Shown in pieces: positions 7,383-15,356 of a stretch of DNA of 35,534 bases. The notes under the pieces were generated by a model. The model saw only the letters and a list, made by a program, of their open reading frames with translations. It was not told where the DNA came from and did no database searches. The translations under genes were made by a program, and so were the position numbers. This DNA is from Clostridiales bacterium (GTDB lineage: Bacteria; Bacillota; Dehalobacteriia; UBA4068): NCBI GenBank assembly GCA_009783415.1, contig WRHF01000004.1:1-35534 (forward strand), written 5' to 3'. The first letter of the stretch is position 1, and each line of letters begins with the position of its first letter.

Positions 7383-7610
7383 AAAAATGAGGCAGTGGAG
7401 AGACCTCTAAAACTCTCCACTGCCTTTTATGCTGGGGTGACTATTTTCAAAATCAATGCCGCAACTATTTTTTATTTTATTTATATCAACGCCAAGAGAG
7501 GAGGGATGCTTTCCCCTGCTTTCGCAGGGGAAAGCCAGTATGAAAAAAGATTTATTGCTTGCCTTGCCTTGGCCTGGAAGATTCTTGCTTGTCCAACCCG
7601 AACTTCTTAT
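7383..7610 (-). ncRNA. Candidate small regulatory RNA of about 225 nt
   Basis: The predicted transcript runs leftward from the promoter at 7645-7617 to a terminator at 7424-7391. It contains a 12-bp perfect hairpin (7508-7535, arms GCTTTCCCCTGC/GCAGGGGAAAGC). Beside it is a C-rich, anti-Shine-Dalgarno-like stretch, CCCTCCTCTCT (complement of 7495-7505), a feature known from several Firmicute small RNAs. The alternative is a 73-aa open frame (7628-7407) whose ATG follows AAAAGGAG. However, that ATG lies between the best -35 and -10, its stop lies inside the terminator loop, and its product is not recognisable. A regulated non-coding RNA is therefore my preferred but unproven reading. Confidence 0.4.
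7391..7424 (-). terminator. Strong hairpin terminator (possibly bidirectional)
   Basis: Arms GGCAGTGGAGAG (7391-7402) and CTCTCCACTGCC (7413-7424) form a perfect 12-bp stem with a 10-base loop. On the minus strand it is followed by TCATTTTTGG, and on the plus strand by TTTTAT. It most plausibly ends the short leftward transcript described at 7383-7610 and insulates the ParB-like gene. Confidence 0.65.
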
Positions 7611-7616
7611 ACCATT

Positions 7617-7747
7617 ATTATCCATCATTTTTCTCCTTTTGACAAGTGACTAAAGTCACAAAATATATATGACTTTAGTCACAATTTTTCCAGCCAAAAC
7701 CATAATTTTATATGACATCAGTCATGCTCCTATATGACTGATGTCAT
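7617..7747 (-). promoter_or_regulatory. Four-palindrome operator array and minus-strand promoter
   Basis: Four TGAC-N4-GTCA palindromes occur at 7646-7659, 7669-7682, 7712-7725 and 7734-7747. Their centres are 23, 43 and 22 bases apart. Directly downstream on the minus strand are TTGTCA (7645-7640), a 17-base spacer and GATAAT (7622-7617). With a start near 7610 the first two sites centre at -42.5 and -65.5. These are exactly the positions found at the glycyl radical enzyme promoter (24324-24429). The 5-4-5 site geometry and -42 position resemble class II activation by CRP/FNR-type dimers. An ACTnnAGT-recognising LuxR-type regulator is another possibility. Confidence 0.65.
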
Positions 7748-7930
7748 GCTCTACCCGTTTGAGCTGGCATTTTATGACAAAGGTTATTCCCTTTCTTCCA
7801 GTAATTACCAGATTTGAGGGCATAGCAAAATATTGGTGTTATTGGTGGAATCCACTTGCCTAAATTTTATGCTCAAAAACCCCGGAAAAGACCAGAAAAA
7901 GGAGAAAAAAGGGAAATAATGTTAAATTGA

Positions 7931-7959
7931 TTGTTGCCAGGGTCGGAATGTGATATATT
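7931..7959 (+). promoter_or_regulatory. Possible promoter of the TIR operon
   Basis: TTGTTG (7931-7936), a 17-base spacer and TATATT (7954-7959) would start transcription near 7966 and give a leader of about 125 nt. The leader carries two overlapping mutually exclusive stems (ACCATG/CATGGT and ATCACC/GGTGAT, about 7975-8010). The -35 match is weak. The rest of 7748-8075 shows nothing else I can support. Confidence 0.35.
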
Positions 7960-8090
7960 GTTGTGTGCCGAGGACCATGAATCACCTCAATATATAAGCA
8001 TGGTGATATGAGTAAAGAGACAAAGAGATGTCCTGTCCCGGCAGTCAAACAAAGACAGCCGGTTATTAATTTGGTTTGGGGGAAATGAAC

Positions 8091-11000
8091 ATGGAAAGAG
8101 AATTCACCTACGATGCTTTTATCAGCTACCGGCATACAGCACTTGATAAAGCTGCCGCAGACAAGCTTCAGAAGCTCTTGGAAAGATACAGTCCGCCAGC
8201 TTCGGTCAGATCAGAGATAGACCGGAAAAAGTTGCGTCTTTTCAGGGATGAAACCGAGCTTTCTATTGGCAACGATCTGAGCGAAGACATCAAAACAGCT
8301 TTGGAGAATTCCCGTTTCCTTATTGTCCTTTGCTCAAAAACAACCGCTCAATCCGCGTGGTGTCTGCAAGAAATTACCTATTTTAAAGAGCTCCATGATG
8401 GCAGCACAGATAATATCATAGTTTTGATGACCGAGGGGAATCCGTCCGAGGATCTCCCGTCTGAATTGTGCACAGAAACCCGCGCAATCAGAAGAGAAGA
8501 CGGTTCTTTGCATACCGAAACTGTTTATGTAGAACGTCTCGTTGCCAATATCTCAGCGCCTGCGGTAAAAGATTCAATAAAAAAACTGAAACGGGAGTAT
8601 TTGCGTATTGCAGCGCCATTATTTGGTTGCAGATTTTATGATTTGTATAAGCGCAATCAAAAAAGGGTCATTCGGCGGGTAATTACCATTTCTGCTATAC
8701 TGGTGGCTCTTCTGTCTGCATTCGCTACATACAGCAGCGCCATGGTTTATCAAATCAGCAGCCAAAGAAATGAGCTTGCCCAAAAGACGATCGATTTAGA
8801 ATCAAAAACAGTGGAACTAAATGAAACAAACACGGAACTGATCCAAAAGAATGACGAACTGGATTCCGTGAACTCTCAGCTGGAGCAAACAAACGATGAC
8901 TTGGAAGAAAGCAATATTGAGCTTGCCGCCAAAACCACTGAAGCCGAAGAGAATTTGATCTATGCAAATAGCCAAAAATCAGAAGCCGAGAAAAATCTGG
9001 AATATGCCAACCAGCAAAAGACCAAGGCTGAGAAAAACTTGGAATATGCCAATCGGCAAAAGGTTGAAGCCGAAAAAAATCTTGCATATGCGAATGAACA
9101 AAAAGAGCTGGCGGAAATCAATGAAGCAAACACAAAAAAAGCAAACCATGAACTGAGAGTTCAAAGTTCAGTTATTCTAACAGCACAAGCTAAACTTTAT
9201 TTTGACGATGGCGATAGAATAAATGCAATAAAAGCTGCTATCGGGGCATTGCCAATTGACGAAAATGATGATTTGCCCGTGAATACTACCGCCGAGTATT
9301 TACTATCGAAAGCGGCATCTATATATTCCGATTCTTCTGTTATGATGCGCAAAACAGTTGATACCTCCGGATATATTGCCGGAATGAAGTATAGCGATGA
9401 CGGATCCAAGCTCTTAGCATATGATACAAGTAATAATATTTACTTGATTGATACAAACAGTGACGAAGTTACGAAAACATATTCAGTTGTCAATGATTTT
9501 CATACTGTAGGGTCAAGCAGCGAAATTATGGATATAGTCATGGAAGAGGAGTATGCATATATTCTTTATTCCGGGGGTTTGGCCTGTATAAATCCCATTG
9601 ATGAAACTATACAGTGGTATATTGGGGGATTATTCTATGCAGATATGATAAAAACAAACCGCTCATCTGAGATAATCGCAGTAAAGACATTTGACGGAAT
9701 TTATTTCATAAATAAAAATGGTACATTAATAGAGGAATTTTCGAGTGATAAAGATTCCGGATGCTATTTTTCACTTGGTGATAATATCAAATACTATGAT
9801 TTAGACAGATACACAGCATTTGTTGATGAAAATGGATATTTATTCATTTGTACAGGATTTTATGGTGATTCCGGGCAATCCTTATTGCTGATCAAGCCGG
9901 ATAAAAGAACAGTAAATGCCTACAGCTTAAATTTGAGCGGATTATTATCAATGGCAGAGCTGGATGGTAATATCATAATCAGCGCCGGGACAAAATATGA
10001 GGGTAAAATCGTTTGCTATTATAAAAACGATTTAAGAGTTAAATGGGAGATCGATTATGACAGTGACCGGGCATACCTTTCCAAATATCAATTTAATAAA
10101 ATCTTCAGGCACAATGCTCTGGAATTATGGCAAAGTGAAGAGAAACGGGATGTGGTATGTGTTATTTCAGGAGAAAGTATTGTAAGCGTAGATTATAAGA
10201 CCGGAGAATTGCTGACAAATTATAGCGCGCATTCTGAGATAAAGGATATATGTTATCTGAACCGGCGAGGATTTGTCGGCCTTGGGGTAGGAGGCATTTA
10301 TAATTTTTGCTTATCTGAGTATTTATCTGTCAGATTTGCTTCGCTTCATTCTGATGAGGAAATAGAGCATATGGCTTATGGTTCAGAGGATAAATTCGCC
10401 TTTACGGAGAGCAATTCTTCTAAAATCAACACATATAAATCAGGTTCTAGAGAGAATCAGTCTGTTGAGCTGGCCGGCTCAGATACTGACAAATTCGATC
10501 TCTTAAGAGAAAACGGCTATGGGGTCATCGCCTACTTCGATCATAATTATAATAATGAAATAAATTCTCTAAAAATTTATGACACAAATAAAAGGGAGCA
10601 AAAGGGAGAAATCTCTTTGAATTCAGACAAAGAAATTTTGTGCTTGGAATTTGTTAATGCTGACAAGTTGGTGATATGTGATGACAAAGGCAGCATGTAT
10701 TTATATGATGTTGGCGGGCATTTGTTGGACCAGATAAATTTTTCTGAAAAAAGCGATGAAATCGCCGGCAATTCCCTGCTGCCGGATGCCGGCATTTCTT
10801 TTTCCAATTCATCAATTCTGGCTTCAAACCAAGGCGACCGCTTTATTTGCCGGGCATCGGAGCATTTAATTTATCTAGAAATCTCAATGAATACACTGAA
10901 TATTGAAGAAATAATTGATTGGCCTTGGACATACTATGATCTTTCTAAGTGTTTTACAGAAACAAACTTTAGGATAAATTCATTTTCAGCGCCAATATAT

Positions 11001-11639
11001 ACTGAAAACACACAAGGCGATACGGAATATTTACATAACAGGATTTTGTTCGTTGATGATAGCTATGAGGTTTCTTATATGCTTGACGGAGATAATGAAT
11101 TTACATATGACAGAAAAGAAGTGTCAGATCTATTGCTTTCCAATCATGGGGAAATCATTGCCTTTATAAAAATAGACGATTATGTCGGTATTTATTCAAT
11201 AAAAGATAAATTGCTCCGTAAAATCAAGTTTTCGGCAGGCAATGCAATTCCTAAATCTATCGTATTTACTCCGGACGATAGGTTTTTGCTTGCCTTTTGT
11301 CATAACGGCAATATAATTCGCTATTCATTGCTTGATTTAAGCATATCTGATCAAATTAAAATAGGCCTTGATGCATCTCATTCATCATGTGATTTTGAGT
11401 TTATCGGCAATAACGAGGTCATCATATCAGGCAATGAGAGAGCCATATTTGTTAATTACGGCAGCATGATGATCAGGGCGGAAATTGCTGATAATTATGT
11501 TGGCTTTATCCATTCATCAAGAAGAATAATAACATACAAATATAGTAATGGAAGTAAGAGATACACGCTGTATTATTATAAGTACCTTAGCATCGAAGAG
11601 TTAATTGAATCAGCAAAGCGCTTTGCGGAAATAGATTAA
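8091..11639 (+). CDS. Membrane-anchored TIR-domain protein with coiled coil and beta-propeller-like C-terminus
   Basis: This is a large TIR protein of about 1182 aa. The TIR domain (about 4-150) opens with YDAFISYRH, has LRLFRDETEL, and carries SAWCLQE with Trp90 and Glu94; the glutamate is the residue needed for NAD cleavage in catalytic TIR domains. One membrane helix follows (about 197-220), so the TIR domain probably faces the cytoplasm and the rest lies outside, or the reverse. A coiled coil (about 225-355) includes four 14-residue repeats of the form AEKNLEYANQQKTK. The remaining 800 residues are beta-rich with repeated hydrophobic-strand/DG turns, like a WD40 or quinoprotein-type propeller sensor. 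The ATG at 8091 has GGGGG at suitable spacing; a TTG (8076) and an ATG (8085) upstream are in frame. It is co-transcribed with the AAA-RyR gene, 22 bases downstream. A role in defence or stress signalling is inferred. Confidence 0.88.
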   Translation: MEREFTYDAFISYRHTALDKAAADKLQKLLERYSPPASVRSEIDRKKLRLFRDETELSIGNDLSEDIKTALENSRFLIVLCSKTTAQSAWCLQEITYFKELHDGSTDNIIVLMTEGNPSEDLPSELCTETRAIRREDGSLHTETVYVERLVANISAPAVKDSIKKLKREYLRIAAPLFGCRFYDLYKRNQKRVIRRVITISAILVALLSAFATYSSAMVYQISSQRNELAQKTIDLESKTVELNETNTELIQKNDELDSVNSQLEQTNDDLEESNIELAAKTTEAEENLIYANSQKSEAEKNLEYANQQKTKAEKNLEYANRQKVEAEKNLAYANEQKELAEINEANTKKANHELRVQSSVILTAQAKLYFDDGDRINAIKAAIGALPIDENDDLPVNTTAEYLLSKAASIYSDSSVMMRKTVDTSGYIAGMKYSDDGSKLLAYDTSNNIYLIDTNSDEVTKTYSVVNDFHTVGSSSEIMDIVMEEEYAYILYSGGLACINPIDETIQWYIGGLFYADMIKTNRSSEIIAVKTFDGIYFINKNGTLIEEFSSDKDSGCYFSLGDNIKYYDLDRYTAFVDENGYLFICTGFYGDSGQSLLLIKPDKRTVNAYSLNLSGLLSMAELDGNIIISAGTKYEGKIVCYYKNDLRVKWEIDYDSDRAYLSKYQFNKIFRHNALELWQSEEKRDVVCVISGESIVSVDYKTGELLTNYSAHSEIKDICYLNRRGFVGLGVGGIYNFCLSEYLSVRFASLHSDEEIEHMAYGSEDKFAFTESNSSKINTYKSGSRENQSVELAGSDTDKFDLLRENGYGVIAYFDHNYNNEINSLKIYDTNKREQKGEISLNSDKEILCLEFVNADKLVICDDKGSMYLYDVGGHLLDQINFSEKSDEIAGNSLLPDAGISFSNSSILASNQGDRFICRASEHLIYLEISMNTLNIEEIIDWPWTYYDLSKCFTETNFRINSFSAPIYTENTQGDTEYLHNRILFVDDSYEVSYMLDGDNEFTYDRKEVSDLLLSNHGEIIAFIKIDDYVGIYSIKDKLLRKIKFSAGNAIPKSIVFTPDDRFLLAFCHNGNIIRYSLLDLSISDQIKIGLDASHSSCDFEFIGNNEVIISGNERAIFVNYGSMMIRAEIADNYVGFIHSSRRIITYKYSNGSKRYTLYYYKYLSIEELIESAKRFAEID
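8940..9107 (+). repeat. Four 42-bp in-frame tandem repeats in the TIR gene
   Basis: There are four consecutive 42-base units (8940-8981, 8982-9023, 9024-9065, 9066-9107) encoding 14-residue repeats (AEENLIYANSQKSE, AEKNLEYANQQKTK, AEKNLEYANRQKVE, AEKNLAYANEQKEL). They form part of a coiled coil between the membrane helix and the C-terminal sensor region. In-frame repeats like this can expand or contract and change stalk length. Confidence 0.9.
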
Positions 11640-11661
11640 GTTATTATGGAGGAATCAAACT

Positions 11662-14061
11662 ATGGGCATTCTCATCTGCGGTCACGCCTACACCCGCGTC
11701 TTCACCCATATCGAAAATGGCATTCGCTACGAGTTTTCCGCCCCCGGCGGAGCAGAACTGCTTAAGGCATTACTAAATGCAGAGCCTGCTTCTGAGCTTG
11801 AAGGCGAAAGAAGGGAATTTTTTGAGCTGGGGTATGTTATTGATAAACCGGCAAAAAAGGAATATTATTCCATTATACGCCGTGCCGGGGCTATAGGTAA
11901 TAAGATGGATGTTATCAGCGGGCCGGCCAAGGAAAGCCGGATTATTTGGGATGAAGGTTTTGGTGGTATCTGCTTACCGGGAGATCAGCCGCCAACCTTG
12001 TGGGCATCTAAAAAATCCTTGCCCGATAAGAATTGCTTCGATAAAGCAGCGGTGAACGGTTTCCTGTTTCTAGATGCGGATATACTCCGCACAGCAGGCG
12101 CCTTGATCAGCCGGCAGATTTCCTGGGAACGCACGGCAACGGAATTGATCTGGCAGATCCAAAATAATCCTGTTTTGTCTTATTTGCTCAAGGCGCCGCA
12201 TATTCTTATTGCTTTTGCCGAGGATGGTGCTGTTTATATCAAACGTGAAAATGGTGAAATTAAGGCTTCACTGGTGCTGACTCATGGCGGAGGAGAAGGG
12301 ATTTTGCGGGAAAAGCTTAAAGGTGAGATCGATGATGCTTTTATCCTGATGACCGCAAGTCTGGCCAAGCAATTCCCGGCGGTATTGAGTGGTAAAGAAC
12401 CCTTGCTAGTCCTCCCCCTATTACGGACTGCAGAAGCGCTTATGAACTCCGGCTATACCATAGCCGGACTGGAAAACAGTCAGTTTACTATTATTACGGA
12501 AACAGAGGAAGCGGAGATTGCCTTTGAGATCCCCCTAACACCTGATGGAAATGTTATTGGCCGGGATAATTGGTGTATTTCCAATAATGTGGGTGACAAA
12601 CGTGTTTTTGATATTGCCTATAATTATGTGCGGGTAGGCGCAAAAGAAATAGAAGGCTTGCCGCAATTATCTTTTGGCGCCTTTACTACTGTTGACCGCT
12701 TTGAGATCGAGGCTTTCCAAAACATCCGTAACCTGATTGTCGGTTATGACAAATCCGACAGTGTGCGCCCTCTCTCTATCGCTGTATTCGGTTCTCCCGG
12801 AAGCGGTAAATCCTTTGGAGTCACCCAGATTGCCAAAAATGTGCTGCCGGATATAGTAGAAAAGCTGGAATTTAATGTATCCCAATTTAGGGATCTAAAT
12901 GATCTCAGTGCAGCCTTCCAAAAAGTACGGGATTTGGTATTGGAGGGTAAATTGCCCCTTGTTTTCTTTGATGAATTTGATTCCGACAAAGACGGCTTGC
13001 TGCTGGGTTGGCTCAAGAGTTTTATCATGCCTATGCAGGATGGTAAATTTAAAGACAATAGCGGTGAACATCCTCTTGGTAAATGCATTCTCGTCTTTGC
13101 CGGCGGCACCTCAGCGAATTTTGAGGAATTTATGGCCCCAATGAGCCATAATGGCCAATTATCTTTGCCGCCCCATTTCTCTGAAGAGCCCATAAATCAT
13201 CTGATAATAGAGAACGGCAGACAAAAATATGAGGATTTTAAAAACATTAAGGGCCCTGATTTTGTCAGCCGGCTGAAAGGCATCATCAATGTTCTGGGAC
13301 CGAACCCCAAAGATAAAGACGACAAAAACTATATCCTGCGCCGGGCCTTGCTTCTGCGCAGCCTTTGCGAACGCAAATTCAAGATGAAAAATGGCATCGC
13401 GCCGGTGAGTAAAAACATCATCTGGGCGATGCTGCTTGTTCCCGAATACAAGCACGGCGCCCGGTCCATGGAAGCGATCCTGGAGATGAGCCGCCTGGAA
13501 GGCAATGTCTGGGAGCCTGTTTCTTTACCCTTTTATTCTCAGCTTGATCTGCATGTCGATGCCGCTGCTTTTATCAAGCTGGTATTGCGTAAGGTGATAT
13601 TGAACAGCTATGTGGATAAATTGGCAATTGCTATTCATGAGGATTATCGAAAAAAAATGCAGACAACAGGGCATGGCGACTATCCCAGCGTTGTCCTTTG
13701 GGATGATTTGCCGGAGGAATTCAAGGATTCAAACCGGAATCAGGCCCGGCATATTGGCCGAAAATTAAAAGAAGCCGGCTATAATTATGATGCCGGCGAC
13801 ACGTCATTTTCCTCGGTGGAAGTCTTTGACGAGGAGATAGTTCTGCTGATGGCTAAAAACGAACATATCCGCTGGCTGGATGAAAAAATCGCAGGCGGCT
13901 GGAAATATGATCCGGTGCGTGATGACGCTAACAAGTCACATCCGTTACTGATAGAATGGAAAAATTTACCAGATGAAGAGAAGCAGAAAGATATCAATGC
14001 TGTGCAAAACATAATTCCGCTCCTGAAAAGTGTTGGGTTGAGGGTGTATAAGATGATATAA
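11662..14061 (+). CDS. AAA+ ATPase with C-terminal RyR domain
   Basis: 799 aa, behind a good ribosome binding site (GGAGG, 11648-11652). The N-terminal half (about 1-330) is not recognised with certainty; its LDADILR..SWERTATEL and LTHGGGEG patches hint at a kinase- or nucleotide-binding-type fold. The central AAA+ module has Walker A FGSPGSGKS (376-384) and Walker B LVFFDEFDSD (433-442), followed by a VFAGGTS sensor-like strand. The last 70 residues (about 727-798) match the RyR domain pattern: NEHIRWLDEK..GGWKYDPVRDD, HPLLIEWKNLPDEEKQKD and a final IIPLLKSVGLRVYKM. RyR domains occur in animal ryanodine receptors and in prokaryotic conflict-type proteins, where they are proposed to bind nucleotide-like ligands. 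The position just after the TIR gene suggests it senses or remodels in response to the TIR product. No nuclease or pore domain is visible, so the killing step, if there is one, is unclear. Confidence 0.85.
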   Translation: MGILICGHAYTRVFTHIENGIRYEFSAPGGAELLKALLNAEPASELEGERREFFELGYVIDKPAKKEYYSIIRRAGAIGNKMDVISGPAKESRIIWDEGFGGICLPGDQPPTLWASKKSLPDKNCFDKAAVNGFLFLDADILRTAGALISRQISWERTATELIWQIQNNPVLSYLLKAPHILIAFAEDGAVYIKRENGEIKASLVLTHGGGEGILREKLKGEIDDAFILMTASLAKQFPAVLSGKEPLLVLPLLRTAEALMNSGYTIAGLENSQFTIITETEEAEIAFEIPLTPDGNVIGRDNWCISNNVGDKRVFDIAYNYVRVGAKEIEGLPQLSFGAFTTVDRFEIEAFQNIRNLIVGYDKSDSVRPLSIAVFGSPGSGKSFGVTQIAKNVLPDIVEKLEFNVSQFRDLNDLSAAFQKVRDLVLEGKLPLVFFDEFDSDKDGLLLGWLKSFIMPMQDGKFKDNSGEHPLGKCILVFAGGTSANFEEFMAPMSHNGQLSLPPHFSEEPINHLIIENGRQKYEDFKNIKGPDFVSRLKGIINVLGPNPKDKDDKNYILRRALLLRSLCERKFKMKNGIAPVSKNIIWAMLLVPEYKHGARSMEAILEMSRLEGNVWEPVSLPFYSQLDLHVDAAAFIKLVLRKVILNSYVDKLAIAIHEDYRKKMQTTGHGDYPSVVLWDDLPEEFKDSNRNQARHIGRKLKEAGYNYDAGDTSFSSVEVFDEEIVLLMAKNEHIRWLDEKIAGGWKYDPVRDDANKSHPLLIEWKNLPDEEKQKDINAVQNIIPLLKSVGLRVYKMI

Positions 14062-14104
14062 TAAAAAGCTCTTTCCTAAAGTTATTTTCCAAACGGAAAA
14101 GAAC

Positions 14105-14133
14105 TTTACTGATTCAGGTTTTTCTGTTATAAT
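14105..14133 (+). promoter_or_regulatory. Promoter of the second DUF4143 ATPase gene
   Basis: TTTACT (14105-14110), a 17-base spacer and a perfect TATAAT (14128-14133) lie just upstream of the GAGGTGGTG ribosome binding site. An imperfect inverted repeat upstream (AAAGCTCTTTCC near 14065 with GGAAAAGAACTTT near 14095) may end the AAA-RyR transcript. The gene therefore has its own promoter and is probably not an obligate part of the TIR operon. Confidence 0.5.
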
Positions 14134-14154
14134 ATTGACGAGGTGGTGATTGAG

Positions 14155-15354
14155 ATGGAAAAAATTGTCCCGCGTCCGCGTTTTTTGGAAAAACTGATAA
14201 AATTCCGTGAGGTCGATGTTATCAAAGTCGTAACAGGCGTCAGGCGTTGCGGCAAATCAACTTTGTTTGAATTGTTTATTGAGCACCTGAAGCAGGCAGG
14301 CGTTGAGGAAAGCCAAATCATTCATATCAATCTGGAAGACGTTAATATGGAGCATTTGCATGACTACCATGCCCTGAACGAATTTCTTGTGAACAAACTG
14401 CAAAAGGAGAGGATGACCTATATCTTCATTGACGAAGTCGGCCGCTGCCCGGGGTTTGAAAAAGCGGTTGACAGCATCTATATCAAAAAAAATACAGATG
14501 TCTATATTACAGGTTCTAATGCTGACTTGCTTTCCGGTGAACTTGCTACTTTGATTTCGGGGCGTTATGTGGAAATCAAAATGCTGCCGTTTTCATTTGC
14601 GGAGTTTTATGAGGCAAACGAAAACAAAGATAAAAACAGGGCATTTATTGACTACCTGAATATCGGAAGCCTCCCGGTTGTCGTTACCCAGCTGAAGAGT
14701 GATATGGAGCTTTCTGACCAGTATTTGGAGGGTATTTATAATACCGTCATTGTCAAAGATGTTGTCAGCCGAAAGGGCATCAGTGATATCGGTTTGCTGA
14801 AAAATATTGTCAAGTACCTTTGCAGCAATGTGGGCAGCTCCATTTCAACCGCAAATATAACCGGCTATATCAACAACTCCGGCAGAAAAATTACCCAGAA
14901 GACAGTTGATAAATATATCAAAGCCCTGGTGGATAGTTTCTTGTTTTATAATGTTGAGCGCTATAATATTAAGGGCAAAAACCTCTTGAAAACACTTGGT
15001 AAATATTATATCGTTGATACGGGATTGCGCAATCATCTGCTTTCTTCGGCAAATTTAGATACCGGTCATCAGATAGAGAACATTGTATTTCTGGAACTCT
15101 TGCGCCGCGGTTACCGGGTAAACATCGGTAAAATTGATGAGAGGGAAATTGATTTTGTTGCGGCCAGGCAAAACACCAAGGAATACTATCAAGTCTCCTT
15201 GTCTGCTCTTGACGAACCGGTCCGGGAGCGCGAGCTCGCCCCCCTGCTGAAAGTCAGCGACAATTATCCGAAATACCTTTTGACGCTTGATTTCATTAGC
15301 GGAGACTATGAAGGAATAAAGCAAATCAATTTAATTGATTGGCTGCTGCTATGA
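14155..15354 (+). CDS. AAA-family ATPase with DUF4143 domain (paralog of 4735-5931)
   Basis: 399 aa from the ATG at 14155, nine bases after GAGGTG; an in-frame GTG at 14143 overlaps the ribosome binding site and is less likely. Walker A is TGVRRCGKS (27-35) and Walker B is FIDE (91-94). TGSNADLLSGELATLISGRYVEI is conserved with the paralog, as are the C-terminal ENIVFLELLRRG and EIDFVA..YYQV motifs with nuclease-like spacing. It follows the AAA-RyR gene by 93 bases. Its stop lies only two bases from the stop of the convergent ABC permease gene, so the two units meet tail to tail without a clear terminator. Two full copies, and a third 5' end at the right edge, show the family is expanded here. 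Function is unknown. Confidence 0.9.
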   Translation: MEKIVPRPRFLEKLIKFREVDVIKVVTGVRRCGKSTLFELFIEHLKQAGVEESQIIHINLEDVNMEHLHDYHALNEFLVNKLQKERMTYIFIDEVGRCPGFEKAVDSIYIKKNTDVYITGSNADLLSGELATLISGRYVEIKMLPFSFAEFYEANENKDKNRAFIDYLNIGSLPVVVTQLKSDMELSDQYLEGIYNTVIVKDVVSRKGISDIGLLKNIVKYLCSNVGSSISTANITGYINNSGRKITQKTVDKYIKALVDSFLFYNVERYNIKGKNLLKTLGKYYIVDTGLRNHLLSSANLDTGHQIENIVFLELLRRGYRVNIGKIDEREIDFVAARQNTKEYYQVSLSALDEPVRERELAPLLKVSDNYPKYLLTLDFISGDYEGIKQINLIDWLLL

Positions 15355-15356
15355 GT

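Noticed and set aside
7407-7628. 73-aa minus-strand open frame with AAAAGGAG before its ATG
   Set aside because: Its start lies between a better -35 and -10, its stop is inside the terminator loop and its product is unrecognisable. I prefer a non-coding RNA but cannot exclude it.
7395-7653. Plus-strand open frames of 65-84 aa
   Set aside because: They run across two strong hairpins and the operator region, have no good start context and encode low-complexity hydrophobic sequence.
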